A DNA stretch of 64,000 nucleotides from Acinetobacter sp. Marseille-Q1618 (GTDB lineage Bacteria > Pseudomonadota > Gammaproteobacteria > Pseudomonadales > Moraxellaceae), in assembly GCF_902809855.1 (NCBI RefSeq), contig NZ_CADDWJ010000001.1, forward strand, positions 1,116,001 through 1,180,000. Reading direction: 5' to 3'. Made by a program: the position numbers and the translations under genes. A model generated the notes under the pieces. It was not told the origin of the DNA and did no database searches. It worked only from the letters and a program-made list of their open reading frames with translations. Of the stretch, positions 1 to 9,167 are shown one piece after another (within the stretch, counting starts at the first letter, position 1; each line of letters begins with the position of its first letter).

Positions 1-1
1 T

Positions 2-829
2 GGTGTACCTGGTTTTCCTGAGCATCCACATACAGGTTTTGAAACTATTACTTTGGTTGAAAGTGGTTATGTAGATCATTTTGACTCTTTAGGAAATAGC
101 GGTCGCTATGCTGCAGGTGATGTGCAATGGCTCAGCACAGGCAACGGCGTTGAACACTGTGAAATGTTTCCTCTACTTCATACCGATAAAGAAAACCCTT
201 TTGAGTTATTTCAAATCTGGTTTAATTCATCGCCTGAACAAAAAACCCATGATGCTGACTACAAAATGATGTGGCGTGAACATATTCCACATGTGATTGA
301 AACTGATGCGCAAGGACATAAAGCCGATATACGTGTCGTTTCAGGTCAATTCAAAGATAAAGAGGCGATTCCTCGTCCCCCACACTCTTGGGCGGCTGCG
401 AAAGAGAACAAAGTCAATATTTATATGATCCATTTAGAGCCGAATGCCGAACTGACCGTTCCTGCGACAACCGCCACAGCAACACGTTTTTGTTACTTTT
501 ATGAAGGAGCCTTACTGAAAATTGAAGATGAAGATATTCATTTTAAACATTTAGTTGAGCTAAAACCTAATGTTGCGATTCAACTCAAAAATGGCCCTGA
601 AGCTGGACGTATTTTATGGTTAGAAGGTGAACCTATCGGCGCCCCTGTTGCGATGCGAGGTCCTTTTGTTTTAAACAGTGATGAGGAATTAAACCAAGCT
701 TTTGCACGCTATCGCCAAACACATTTTGGGGACTGGCCTTGGGAAAGCCCTGCGCCTGTATTTGAGCGAACTCAACCTCGCTTTGCAAGTTATAAAAAAG
801 GCGAACAACTGGAATATCCTGAAGCTTAA
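2..829 (+). CDS. Pirin-family protein, 5' end cut by window
   Basis: The reading frame is open from base 2, and the residues before the first possible start (GVPGFPEHPHTGFETIT) are the typical pirin metal-site motif, so the true start lies outside the window. Pirins are two-domain cupins that bind Fe(II); some have quercetinase activity and others act as redox-sensing regulators. The visible part keeps the N-terminal cupin (QWLSTGNGVEHCEMF) and a C-terminal cupin. A 12-bp stem hairpin follows the stop. The specific role of this paralogue cannot be read from sequence. Confidence 0.9.
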   Translation, partial: GVPGFPEHPHTGFETITLVESGYVDHFDSLGNSGRYAAGDVQWLSTGNGVEHCEMFPLLHTDKENPFELFQIWFNSSPEQKTHDADYKMMWREHIPHVIETDAQGHKADIRVVSGQFKDKEAIPRPPHSWAAAKENKVNIYMIHLEPNAELTVPATTATATRFCYFYEGALLKIEDEDIHFKHLVELKPNVAIQLKNGPEAGRILWLEGEPIGAPVAMRGPFVLNSDEELNQAFARYRQTHFGDWPWESPAPVFERTQPRFASYKKGEQLEYPEA

Positions 830-867
830 ATAAAACTTTTTTCATTTGAAGCTCAGTTTTAATGATA

Positions 868-900
868 TGAGAAATGTTGTCTAGCAACATTTCTCATTTA
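868..900 (+). terminator. Terminator after pirin gene
   Basis: A perfect 12-bp stem (868-879 with 885-896), a 5-base loop and a T-rich 3' side lie between the pirin stop and the convergent monooxygenase stop. Confidence 0.7.
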
Positions 901-934
901 AAATTATTTTTAAAGATAAGCTTAAAAAATTTAT

Positions 935-2485
935 TTATTCAACAAGCGCTGAACCTTTAGGTTGCTCAGGCGTATAATCAATTAAATACTCTTTTAAATC
1001 AAAATGTTTTAGTTTTTGTTTTAATCTAAATGTCGTCCAAGGCCAAACTGTACTATTCCGTCCATTTTTATCAATAAAATAACTATGACAGCCCCCTTTA
1101 TTCCAGACTGTAGTTTGTAGTGCGGCTTGGACTTTTTCATTGTATTTACGAGTAATTTCAGGTTCTGGCTCTATGGTTTGGATACCCAACTCTAAAGCCT
1201 GTTTGATTGCCGACATAATATAAGTTAATTGCGCCTCAATAATAATAAATGCTGAAGAACTCACTGCAATATTTGGACCAAACATTAAAAAGCCATTTGG
1301 ACATCCTTCAACCATAGTTCCTAAATAACCTTCTGCACTCCCTTGCCACACATCCGACATTTTTTGATTAAAACGATTGTAAACACGGCTTGCGATCGGT
1401 GGGTTTGCAATTTCAAAACCTGTGCCTAAAATAATAATGTCTGCTTCACACTGCTCACCATTACTCGCAATCAACGTATTGCCTTGAATTTTACTTAAAC
1501 CACTGGCAATTACATCGACATTTTTTTGAGCCAGTGCTGGATACCAGTTATTCGACTGCAAAATACGCTTACAGCCAATAATAAAATTCGGTGTTAATTT
1601 TTCTCTTAAAGCAGCATCCTTAATATGAAAATTTAAATGCCATTTGGCTAATTTTTGAAATTGCATCATTGCCGCAGGACTTTGAATACCCCCATTAATG
1701 GTTTCAAAAATCCCATAAACTGAACCACGCATTAACTGCTGCGTCAAAGGCAATAATTTAAACATCGCACGTACAGGTGTAAGCAGTGGCATATCTGATT
1801 TTGGTAAAATCCATTGTGCAGTACGCTGAAATATCGTGAGTTGTTTTACTTGGGGTTGGATTTGCGGCACAAACTGAATCGCTGATGCCCCCGTACCAAT
1901 GACTGCAACACGCTTACCTGTTAAATCAATATCATGACGCCAACGAGATGAATGGAAAATTTCCCCTTTAAATGATTCAATTCCTTGAATATCTGGCATC
2001 ACTGGTTCATGCATCGGACCACATGCCATAATGGCAAATTGCGAACGAAATTCACCTTGATTGGTTTGAATAATCCAACACTGCTCTGCATCCGACCACT
2101 TTGCAGCTAAAGCTTCATGCTCAAGTTTGACATGTGGCATGATGTTATATTTATCTGCGACATTGAGTAAATATTCTTTAATTTCAGCTTGTGGTGCAAA
2201 CACGCGTGACCATGCTGGATTTTGTTCAAAAGAATAAGAATATAATGCTGAAGGTACATCACAGGCACATCCTGGATAGGTGTTTTCACGCCAAACACCG
2301 CCTAATTCAGCCGCTTTTTCTAATAAGATAAAATCATCTATGCCCATTTCTTTGAGCTTAATGGCTGCACCTAAGCCTGCAAAACCACCACCTAAAATCG
2401 TGACACGATGATAATTCTTTGAATCACTCAAATTCTGCTTGTTGTTGTTTTGCTGCATAATCAAAATCACAAAAATATAACCCAT
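935..2485 (-). CDS. Flavin-containing (Baeyer-Villiger type) monooxygenase
   Basis: A 516-residue FAD/NADPH enzyme. The FAD dinucleotide motif GGGFAGLG is at residues 32-39, the BVMO-like fingerprint FKGEIFHSSRW at 172-182, and the second Rossmann motif GTGASA at 197-202. The family inserts one O2 atom into ketones or oxidises heteroatoms using NADPH; the substrate cannot be predicted. The start is uncertain: the ATG at 2485 and the ATG at 2458 (nine residues shorter) both lack a clear ribosome-binding site. It stands alone, convergent with the pirin gene and upstream of a desaturase on the same strand. Confidence 0.88.
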   Translation of the reverse strand: MGYIFVILIMQQNNNKQNLSDSKNYHRVTILGGGFAGLGAAIKLKEMGIDDFILLEKAAELGGVWRENTYPGCACDVPSALYSYSFEQNPAWSRVFAPQAEIKEYLLNVADKYNIMPHVKLEHEALAAKWSDAEQCWIIQTNQGEFRSQFAIMACGPMHEPVMPDIQGIESFKGEIFHSSRWRHDIDLTGKRVAVIGTGASAIQFVPQIQPQVKQLTIFQRTAQWILPKSDMPLLTPVRAMFKLLPLTQQLMRGSVYGIFETINGGIQSPAAMMQFQKLAKWHLNFHIKDAALREKLTPNFIIGCKRILQSNNWYPALAQKNVDVIASGLSKIQGNTLIASNGEQCEADIIILGTGFEIANPPIASRVYNRFNQKMSDVWQGSAEGYLGTMVEGCPNGFLMFGPNIAVSSSAFIIIEAQLTYIMSAIKQALELGIQTIEPEPEITRKYNEKVQAALQTTVWNKGGCHSYFIDKNGRNSTVWPWTTFRLKQKLKHFDLKEYLIDYTPEQPKGSALVE

Positions 2486-2605
2486 GTAAATCTGTCAAAA
2501 CGGTCATTACTTGTCAATTTCCTTGTCAGACAGTTTTGTGATTTTTTTGGTAGTTTTTACCAACTGAGTAAGCATGATGATCGCTTAGCAACGCTTATTT
2601 TATCG

Positions 2606-3394
2606 CTAGAATACTTCTCGAATTTCAACGTTCGGATCATAAGCATCTAAGCGTTTCGCCAAAATATGTAAATTTCGGGTAGGTACGGCAGGAAATAAAT
2701 GATGTTCAACATGATAAAACATATTATAGGTGATGACCCGCTTGAACTCATTGCGAACAGTACGTGCCATATAAATATGATCTTCCGTATCATGATGTAC
2801 AGTCCATACTGCAAAAAATGCGGTCATACATTGTCCAATCAACATCGCAATGACATGATATTTTAAGAATGTCAGATCTAAGATAAAAAATACCAAAACC
2901 AGTACCATCACATTGGCTAAAAGCTCGGCGCTCATCCATTTTTTCTGTGTCGCTGTTCCAACCTCAAAGGCTTTTTTATGTAACATAAACGGAAAAATTG
3001 GACCAAATAAAAGTGCTTGCCACCATTTCATACGTGCACTTTTTGCTTCAACATCTTGTGCTTGCATACAGTATTGATGATGTCGCAAATGATTAATCTG
3101 CACAGCATGCATTGAACCCAACATTAAAATGCTGAGTATTAACATCGACCAATGGGTTTGTTGTCGACTAATTCCCAAAGCAAAATGAAACGCATTATGA
3201 ACTTGTCGCAAACCTGTTAAAAAGAACATAAATGAACAAAATAATGCGATGGGATACCAAGCAAAATACGCCAGAATAAACGATAAAACCAACCACGGCA
3301 GTGAAATCATTAACTCAAAAACAATATCTTTTTGGCGCAAATGGACGAGATCTCGCCATTGGACTTTTTCTAATAAATGCGTATGTGAGTTCAT
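2606..3394 (-). CDS. Membrane fatty-acid desaturase family protein
   Basis: A 262-residue integral-membrane di-iron enzyme. Three histidine boxes are visible: HNAFH (66-70), HLRHH (102-106) and HVEHH (228-232), the HX(3-4)H / HXXHH / HXXHH pattern of acyl-lipid desaturases and hydroxylases. Hydrophobic stretches near 28-60 and 83-97 and in the C-terminal half fit four membrane spans. The likely role is oxygen-dependent desaturation or hydroxylation of a lipid. It could also be a hydroxylase such as a carotenoid hydroxylase; the family alone does not decide this. Confidence 0.85.
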   Translation of the reverse strand: MNSHTHLLEKVQWRDLVHLRQKDIVFELMISLPWLVLSFILAYFAWYPIALFCSFMFFLTGLRQVHNAFHFALGISRQQTHWSMLILSILMLGSMHAVQINHLRHHQYCMQAQDVEAKSARMKWWQALLFGPIFPFMLHKKAFEVGTATQKKWMSAELLANVMVLVLVFFILDLTFLKYHVIAMLIGQCMTAFFAVWTVHHDTEDHIYMARTVRNEFKRVITYNMFYHVEHHLFPAVPTRNLHILAKRLDAYDPNVEIREVF

Positions 3395-3483
3395 TTTATT
3401 GCGTATTTATTATTGATCATCTTGCCTTGAAGATAAGATGAACATTCCATAAAATCAAGCAAAAATACCGTATCTATAATAAT

Positions 3484-4260
3484 TTAATTATTCTGCCTTT
3501 GCATAATTTGCTCACTAAGCAATTGATAGACCTGTGCTAAATCTTCACGTTGTGCGTCTACTAATAAATTTCGATGCATCATTAAAATATTTTGATCACC
3601 ACGCATCGCAGGCCCTGTCTGTACAATTTTGGGATCATTTTGGGTGGCTTTATTGGCAGTTTCTAAAATTAATGGATAAAGCAAATTAAAATCTACCTGA
3701 TGTTGATCAACAATTTGTTTTGCCATGTCATAACAATAATTACTGAAATTACATGCAAAAACAGCCGCTAAATGCAAACTTAAGCGTTGTTCTGAAGAAT
3801 ATAAATAGACACGGTCACTTAGGCTATTTGCTAAATTAAACAATTTTGCTTGTTGATTATCTAAGGCTGCTTCAATAAATAAAGGTGTATTTTTCCAGTT
3901 AATTTCACTTTCAAAACTAAAGGTTTGCAATGGATAAAAAACCCCAACATTATCATAGTATTGTTTTAATACATTTAAATGCGTACTTCCTGAAGTATGC
4001 ACAATCAAGGTTTGTTGGAAATAATGCGATAACTTTTGAATGGTTTGCGAAATCATCTGATCACTTACTGCAATCACACATAAGTCGATGTTCGGCTCAA
4101 TGGCTTCAAAAGTATTTATCGCTTGTGCGTCTACCAAATCTGCAAGTTTTTGTGCGTGTGCTAAAGTCGGACTCATAATTTGCACAATCTGATGTTGTTT
4201 CGCAAAAATCTGTGCTAAATGTGTCGCAACTCGACCTGAACCAATAAAACTTATCCGCAT
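3484..4260 (-). CDS. Rossmann-like and DUF2520 domain protein
   Basis: About 258 residues. The N-terminus MRISFIGSGRVATHLAQ is a Rossmann dinucleotide-binding motif (GSGRVA), followed by a beta strand with ICVIAVSD-type residues (LCVIAVSD) and a helical C-terminal domain as in DUF2520 proteins related to pyrroline-5-carboxylate/ketopantoate reductases. The enzyme activity is unknown. The start was chosen at ATG 4260; an upstream in-frame GTG at 4272 would add four residues. It is a single gene with a strong hairpin terminator region upstream at 4341-4370. Confidence 0.8.
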   Translation of the reverse strand: MRISFIGSGRVATHLAQIFAKQHQIVQIMSPTLAHAQKLADLVDAQAINTFEAIEPNIDLCVIAVSDQMISQTIQKLSHYFQQTLIVHTSGSTHLNVLKQYYDNVGVFYPLQTFSFESEINWKNTPLFIEAALDNQQAKLFNLANSLSDRVYLYSSEQRLSLHLAAVFACNFSNYCYDMAKQIVDQHQVDFNLLYPLILETANKATQNDPKIVQTGPAMRGDQNILMMHRNLLVDAQREDLAQVYQLLSEQIMQRQNN

Positions 4261-4340
4261 GATAATATTCACTTTTTATGATTAAAACAAAACAAGAAAA
4301 ACCTGTGTATTTTTCAATGAATCCATACTGAATGCAAATA

Positions 4341-4370
4341 AAAAACGAGTGATCATTGTCACTCGTTTTT
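4341..4370 (-). terminator. Terminator after OmpA-like gene
   Basis: The inverted repeat ACGAGTGA / TCACTCGT has A-runs on one side and T-runs on the other. It sits 30 bases past the stop of the OmpA-family gene and could act in both directions. Confidence 0.75.
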
Positions 4371-4398
4371 ACTTTGAGAAATATGACTTGGGAAAAAA

Positions 4399-5877
4399 TT
4401 AATTTTTCTCTTCTTCTACACCTTGCTCATCTACTTTTCGTACAGTTCCAGTTTCAGTATTAATCACTTCAAACTCGATACGACGATTTTTAAACTGACC
4501 TTCTTTGGTCGCATTATCCGCTACAGGGTCAGCCTGACCGAAACCTTGTGCTTGTAGTTTACTTGGATCTACCCCTTTACTAACTAAATAGTCCACTACA
4601 GATTTTGCACGTTTTTGAGAAAGCGTTTTATTGGCATCAGCGTTCCCCGTTGCATCGGTATAGCCTTTCACAATCAACTCGACATTCGGTACTTTGTTAA
4701 TTAAAGCAGCAGCTTGATCTAATACAGATTTATTCACTTCTGGAATTTCTGCTGATGCAGAAGCAAAGTTAATAATTTGTAAATTTAGTGCAGTAGCGAT
4801 ATCAAGTGGACGTACTTGATTTGGGTCAATTTGACTCAAAGCTTGTTTGGCTTTGTCGATACTTGTATTTACGGCTGTATTTTCATCCAAAATAGCAGGT
4901 TGCTCTACAACAATTTGCACATCTTTTACCAAAGGTTTGATTTTATCCGCCAAGCTTTGCAAAGTAGCTGTATCTGCACCTTGTAAAGTAATTTGATTGC
5001 CTGTCCATATCATAGATACATTCGGTACGCCTTTTAACAGTTTTAAAACACTCACCAAGGCATTTTGATCTACCAATGCAGCATTAAAGTTGTTGCTTGA
5101 GTCTGCACCGCACCCATTTACATGGGTGAAAATTTGCTTCACTTCTTTTTGTAAAATATCAATATAATTTGGATCGCCTATCTTCGCCTGACAGGTCACT
5201 AAACCGCCAGTAGCATCCGTAGAAATTTGAAAATAAGCAGGCTGCTGGTTCGTATTACTGACTACAGTACTGCTAACGGGTTCAGCTTCTTCAGTCTTAC
5301 AACTGCGTAACAACCAAAATGCCAACAATAATAAAATCAATAAAGCAATTAACGGAATCCAAGGACTTGATTTCTTCTTTTCTTCAACAACGGGTTGTAC
5401 AGGTGTTGGCGTTACAGGTTGAGACGTTGTGTTTGCAGTTGTTGCTAATGTACCAAAACCTAACGCAGCCAAAATACCTCTTGCCCAAGGTGCTAAACCT
5501 GTTCCAATATCATGATGATGTTGCTCTAAAAAATGTTGAATGACAGTCGGATCACTTGAGCCTGCTTCATCTTCCAGTACATTTAAAGTTGCAGGAATCG
5601 AGCGATTGAGCACGTTTTCAATTTCACCTCGAGGAACATGTTGACTAACACTATCCAAATATTGCTCTTTCAATTCAGATTGAGTATTAAAAACATCACT
5701 TAATCTTGGATTTAAGTTATTTTGGAATAATGAAATTAAGCTCGGTTTAGCCTTTAAGATCGCCAATAAAAATGGGAAAAATTCAGCTAAGGCTGTGCTT
5801 TTTTCTGTTAAATATGTAGTTTCACCTTTTAAAACTACAGGAATGACTTTTTCTTTTAACAGTGAAATTAGATTCAT
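4399..5877 (-). CDS. OmpA-family protein with DUF937-like N-region and TM anchor
   Basis: A 492-residue protein from ATG 5877, chosen over an upstream start because GAGGAG lies 8 bases before it. Order: an N-terminal helical region of about 140 residues; a proline/threonine-rich linker; one membrane span (IPLIALLILLLLAFWLLRSC); periplasmic alpha/beta repeats; and a C-terminal OmpA-like peptidoglycan-binding domain with VKGYTDATGNADANKTLS and the QGFGQADPVADN and NRRIEFEV signature elements. It is probably a cell-envelope protein that anchors to peptidoglycan. A C-terminal tail rich in Glu/Lys follows. Confidence 0.82.
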   Translation of the reverse strand: MNLISLLKEKVIPVVLKGETTYLTEKSTALAEFFPFLLAILKAKPSLISLFQNNLNPRLSDVFNTQSELKEQYLDSVSQHVPRGEIENVLNRSIPATLNVLEDEAGSSDPTVIQHFLEQHHHDIGTGLAPWARGILAALGFGTLATTANTTSQPVTPTPVQPVVEEKKKSSPWIPLIALLILLLLAFWLLRSCKTEEAEPVSSTVVSNTNQQPAYFQISTDATGGLVTCQAKIGDPNYIDILQKEVKQIFTHVNGCGADSSNNFNAALVDQNALVSVLKLLKGVPNVSMIWTGNQITLQGADTATLQSLADKIKPLVKDVQIVVEQPAILDENTAVNTSIDKAKQALSQIDPNQVRPLDIATALNLQIINFASASAEIPEVNKSVLDQAAALINKVPNVELIVKGYTDATGNADANKTLSQKRAKSVVDYLVSKGVDPSKLQAQGFGQADPVADNATKEGQFKNRRIEFEVINTETGTVRKVDEQGVEEEKN

Positions 5878-6530
5878 TCTAACGCTCCTCACATGAAAAT
5901 TTTTTGTTATGTGACTTTTTATTACTGACACTAGTATGCGCCTAAAACTCCAACGATTTATTTAAGTTTTGTTATTTTACTTATGCTTAGATAACAATTT
6001 ACTCACAGTAATTGGAGTAACACGAATATTTGAGTTTTTATTTGAATATAATTTAAATAAGTAAACTATGCCCTTATAGTAGTAGCCAGAGGTATACAAG
6101 ACATTTCTATTTATCATACTAATCATTTTTAGAGAGTGTTTATAAAATAAATGCTCAAGTACCTAAAAAAAGCATGCCTAATTGTATTTTTATAAAATTA
6201 ATTTCAAAATTTTCGAGTGCAAGTGTTATTTTAGCCAGTTCTTTATAATCATAACTCTTAACAACTCACTCATATTCTAATACCAGTCAGTTAAGCAAGT
6301 TTATTGAATAGATTTCTAAAAATCTCCCCTACCCCTCTTTGAGAAAGAGGGGAACTTCAAGTAACTAAAGTAATTTTTAGTAATCTTGCGTAGCAGTGCT
6401 ACTCATCCCTCCTTTGAAAAAGGTGAGGAACATGTTCCGTAAGGGGGAGGATTAAAAAATTCTTAACTGATCAGCATTACACTCATATTCAGAATTAATA
6501 AACTCAAGTCTATATAATAAGACTAAATAA
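5878..6530. other. Gene-free stretch with an intergenic repeat
   Basis: About 650 AT-rich bases between the OmpA-like gene and the MOSC pseudogene. No credible coding frame is seen. The part near 5878 should hold the OmpA-like promoter. The only clear structure is the palindromic repeat at about 6313-6462. Confidence 0.7.
6313..6462. repeat. REP/MITE-like intergenic palindromic element
   Basis: A pair of hairpin-forming blocks: the left block reads AATCTCCCCTACCCCTCTTT followed by its partial complement GAGAAAGAGGGG; the right block holds CCCTCCTTTGAAAAAGG and ends GGGGGAGGATT, which mirrors the left terminus. The imperfect terminal inverted repeats and lack of coding capacity fit a non-autonomous interspersed repeat. 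Only one copy is visible in the window. Confidence 0.55.
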
Positions 6531-7186
6531 TTAACGTAATCTTTTACGAAGTACTTCTTTGAAGCTTTGTTCTAGCACATCGATAGCTAACCAACGCTCA
6601 ATCTCATTAGGATCACGAAAATTTTTATCATTGTAAATTTCCCAAAGTTTGGTTAATGATGCAAAGGGATATGCTCTTGAAATTAAAAAACAATTATCAT
6701 TTAACTGCATATTGCCTGTTTTAATAATACGATAATACCAGCCTACGCAGCCTTGCTCTTGTAAAAATTTAGCTACTCCACGCTTATTTAATTGAGAGTC
6801 TATTTTCCAACAAGGGCGTCTAGGTCGAGTAATTTGCATTTGTACTGAACCAATTTGAAAGATATCACCAATGCAGACATTCGTTTCATGCATATCCGAT
6901 ACGATTAAGTTTTCTCCAAGCATGCCTTCATAGATTGTAACTGAAGGAAATTCCGTTTGAATCAACTTATAGACGTGCTGAGGCATTTGGTGAACTGCCT
7001 GTAATTGCCCACCATGGAAAAAGGATCTCCCTGTTCATCACCTATGCATCCCGTCGTCGTAACTGTAACTTTATCAACAGCATATTTATTAATTGCACTA
7101 ACTTGCTCACGAACAAAAGGCATGACTTGACCGATCTGAAGGCGACGTACTGTTCCTACGACGGAGCTATTTTCTATTTTAATCAT
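6531..7186 (-). pseudogene. MOSC-domain (YiiM-like) gene with frameshift
   Basis: Two overlapping frames together encode one MOSC protein: residues from MIKIENSSVVGTVRRL to GCIGDEQGDPF in the first frame, then HVYKLIQTEFPSV through GENLIVSD and ITRPRRPCWKID in the second. The break is at the A-run 7018-7022 (five bases; six would restore a continuous frame reading FFHGGQLQAVHQMPQ). MOSC proteins transfer or sense sulfur via a conserved cysteine and relate to molybdenum-cofactor sulfurases; E. coli YiiM detoxifies N-hydroxylated base analogues. It is either a true pseudogene or a homopolymer sequencing error. A GAGG ribosome site precedes ATG 7186. Confidence 0.85.
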
Positions 7187-7385
7187 CTCGATACCTCTTA
7201 TATAGCATAGGAAAGTTGCTAAAGTATGAGTGCATATAGTTCCAGAAAATATTTAGAGCATCCCTTCCTAAATAGATACAAATGTTATAAGCTCATAAAC
7301 TCAATATAAAAGTAATTCTACAAAGATTCTTTTCCATAAAGCCAATTATACCCCATATCAATTAATCTATAGGGTATATATAGAC

Positions 7386-7426
7386 ATAAAAAAGCCCTAA
7401 ATCATTATAATTTAGGGCTTTTTATT
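7386..7426. terminator. Bidirectional hairpin terminator left of attL
   Basis: The stem AGCCCTAAAT / ATTTAGGGCT is flanked by A6 on the left and T5 on the right, giving terminator form on both strands. It lies about 30 bases outside the prophage boundary and originally ended tRNA-Val or adjacent host transcription. Confidence 0.75.
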
Positions 7427-7457
7427 CATATAAATATATGTAAGTTTATATGAATTT

Positions 7458-7509
7458 AATATCTTGGTAGGTTTAACCAGATTCGAACTGGTGACCTCTA
7501 CGATGTCAA
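7458..7509. repeat. attL (52-bp direct repeat, tRNA-Val 3' fragment)
   Basis: The 52 bases match 45153-45204 exactly. They run from AATATCTTGG through the T-arm and variable loop to the anticodon stem-loop of tRNA-Val, then break off (left continues AGAAC, right continues CGTAG). This marks the left prophage junction; the fragment is not a complete tRNA. Confidence 0.93.
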
Positions 7510-7550
7510 AGAACAGTACAACTTTTAAAATCAATAACTTAAATCTTATT

Positions 7551-7559
7551 GGCGCCCAA
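7551..7559. promoter_or_regulatory. Putative integrase arm-type site near attL
   Basis: GGCGCCCAA lies 42 bases inside attL. The same 9-mer occurs at 45015-45023, and its reverse complement at 44972-44980, beside the integrase start at the other end. GC-rich words shared only by the two phage ends fit Int arm-binding sites; this is inferred. Confidence 0.45.
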
Positions 7560-7588
7560 GTGTCGCCCTTTATTTTGTTACAATAAAA

Positions 7589-8173
7589 TCACACCCACCC
7601 TTTTAACTTCGCTAAATGCTTTTTACGATCTTCCAAGCCATTTACCCCACCGTTAATTTTCTTTGTAATAGATAAAATATCATTCTGATCTGCCAACTCG
7701 TTGAGCCCTTGATCGGACCAATATTTACAAGCAACAAGTATTCCAACACTTGGATAAGCCACCATATCTGGATGATTTTCAAAATCTAAACCTAGCGCTT
7801 GACCATACTTACGATAATTTGCACGTCCAGTGAGTTGAATTGATCCACGTCCCTTATAACGCTTTCCATCACCAGAATGTACATTGCCCAAGTCTTTGCG
7901 ACCTTCATAAGCTGCCCCAGATGCGATTTCTTCCATGTAAATAAAGTTGCCACTTTCATGTGCCACCTGCGCTAAAAAATGTACAAAGCGATTTACATTG
8001 TCTAAGATTTTATAAGTACGCATGTGAACATTTGCAGCCAAGCCTAATTCAGATGCACGGATATTATTTGCACCGAGCTTTTTAAAAATTGCAGTAAGCG
8101 TGTCTTTACCTAAAACCCCATCAGCATTCACACCCACAATTTTTTGGATTTTGATAATTTGATCTTTATTCAT
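7589..8173 (-). CDS. Endolysin, GH19 chitinase-like with N-terminal PG-binding region
   Basis: A 194-residue lysis enzyme. An N-terminal peptidoglycan-binding-like stretch (IIKIQKIVGVNADGVLGKDT) precedes a GH19-type lysozyme fold with HESGNF (72-77, catalytic Glu73), a second acidic pair at 81-82, and KGRGSIQLTGRANY (107-120), the substrate-cleft signature. It should cleave peptidoglycan glycan strands at the end of the lytic cycle. Its ATG overlaps the holin stop (ATGA), so the two are translationally coupled. It has no signal peptide, so release depends on the holin. It is the last gene of the late operon, next to attL. Confidence 0.92.
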   Translation of the reverse strand: MNKDQIIKIQKIVGVNADGVLGKDTLTAIFKKLGANNIRASELGLAANVHMRTYKILDNVNRFVHFLAQVAHESGNFIYMEEIASGAAYEGRKDLGNVHSGDGKRYKGRGSIQLTGRANYRKYGQALGLDFENHPDMVAYPSVGILVACKYWSDQGLNELADQNDILSITKKINGGVNGLEDRKKHLAKLKGWV

Positions 8174-8544
8174 TTAAATATCGCCCCAAATGTTTCTTTA
8201 ATTTCAGTGATGATTTCAGATAGCGATTTACCTTTGAACATTTGGATGGATTGATAAAGGATGCCAATACATAACATGCCAAATACTGCAAATAACAACA
8301 TTACAAAGCCTTGCGCCATGTGTGTATAGTGTTGATCAAGTTGGTAATATTCAATAAAAGCTGAGCCGCCATATAAACTGATTGCCACGCTAAATGTAAA
8401 TTTCATAATGACACTGGGCGTAATCTTAATTCGCCCTTGGGTATCAATATCTCCTGACAAAGTTAATGCGAAAATTGCTCCAACAACAGCAGCCACAATT
8501 TTGAGTAACCAAGGCAGACCTTTTAAAGAAATCGGGTCGTTCAT
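8170..8544 (-). CDS. Putative holin, three membrane segments
   Basis: A 124-residue hydrophobic protein directly upstream of, and overlapping by four bases, the endolysin gene. Membrane-like stretches are about 13-30 (LLKIVAAVVGAIFALTL), 45-64 (VIMKFTFSVAISLYGGSAF) and 77-99, with a charged C-terminus. Position and topology match class I holins that permeabilise the inner membrane; the family was not recognised from motifs. Confidence 0.8.
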   Translation of the reverse strand: MNDPISLKGLPWLLKIVAAVVGAIFALTLSGDIDTQGRIKITPSVIMKFTFSVAISLYGGSAFIEYYQLDQHYTHMAQGFVMLLFAVFGMLCIGILYQSIQMFKGKSLSEIITEIKETFGAIFK

Positions 8545-8566
8545 ATTTAATCCTTAAATTTAGACA

Positions 8567-8592
8567 ATAAAAAAGCACCCTTTCGGATGCTC
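8567..8592 (-). terminator. Terminator upstream of holin
   Basis: On the minus strand AGCATCC-GAAA-GGGTGCT is followed by T6. It separates the tail genes from the lysis pair, so lysis genes need read-through by antiterminated polymerase. Confidence 0.8.
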
Positions 8593-8606
8593 ATGTTTTG
8601 ATGCAT

Positions 8607-9167
8607 TTACCAAAAAACAAATTGAAATCTGTTTTTATTGTTCATACCGATTTGCTTTAACTCGACTTCAATATCTTGTTGAAGTAAGCGCTCAATTAAA
8701 AAACGGTCACGTTGCTGTCGATAATACAAATTTCCATTTTTTAGATAGGCAAAAATAATGTCTGCATTACCTGATTGATGTAGTCGATGATCATCAAGAG
8801 AAAGTTGAGGATTGAGATAATCCAATCCATATTCAGTGGTGATTTGCTTGCCTTGCGCTGTGTCATACCAATACAAATACATTTTAAAATCAGAAATATA
8901 GGCAATAGTTGGATGCATATTGAAATCAAATGCCAAACTCAAAGCTGTGACATGTTCGACTTGAATTAAGCGATGTAAAATGTCACCTGATTGCACACAA
9001 ATCCAATTACCATCATAAAAACACGTCCAGATTTTGACTTGTAACCCCTGTGAAGTATCCAGTAAATCCACACCACCCCATTCATAGTCGATAAGCGGAT
9101 CGTATCGATCAGGCACTAAAAAAGCCCCGAAAATGGGGCTTGATGAAAGAGTGTTTTCAGGCATCAT
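8607..9167 (-). CDS. Phage protein of unknown function, distal tail region
   Basis: About 186 residues from ATG 9167, chosen because it overlaps the preceding stop as ATGA; an upstream TTG at 9185 is less likely. It has no recognised domain. Several short Tyr/Trp-rich strands (WGGVDLL, VKIWTCFYDGNWICVQ, MYLYWYDTAQGK, NLYYRQQRDR) suggest a beta-rich fold. Its position after the tail-adaptor genes suggests a tail appendage or chaperone. An intrinsic terminator hairpin is embedded in its codons 9-16 (SSPIFGAFL region). Confidence 0.7.
   Translation of the reverse strand: MMPENTLSSSPIFGAFLVPDRYDPLIDYEWGGVDLLDTSQGLQVKIWTCFYDGNWICVQSGDILHRLIQVEHVTALSLAFDFNMHPTIAYISDFKMYLYWYDTAQGKQITTEYGLDYLNPQLSLDDHRLHQSGNADIIFAYLKNGNLYYRQQRDRFLIERLLQQDIEVELKQIGMNNKNRFQFVFW
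9118..9140 (-). terminator. Terminator-like hairpin inside a coding sequence
   Basis: Minus-strand GCCCC-ATTTTC-GGGGC is followed by T6 within the N-terminal codons of the 8607-9167 gene. It forms a canonical intrinsic terminator and also encodes PIFGAFL. Confidence 0.75.

Noticed and set aside
7458-7509. Second tRNA-Val gene at the left end
   Set aside because: Only the 3' part and anticodon loop are present; no 5' acceptor or D-arm, so it is an att remnant.
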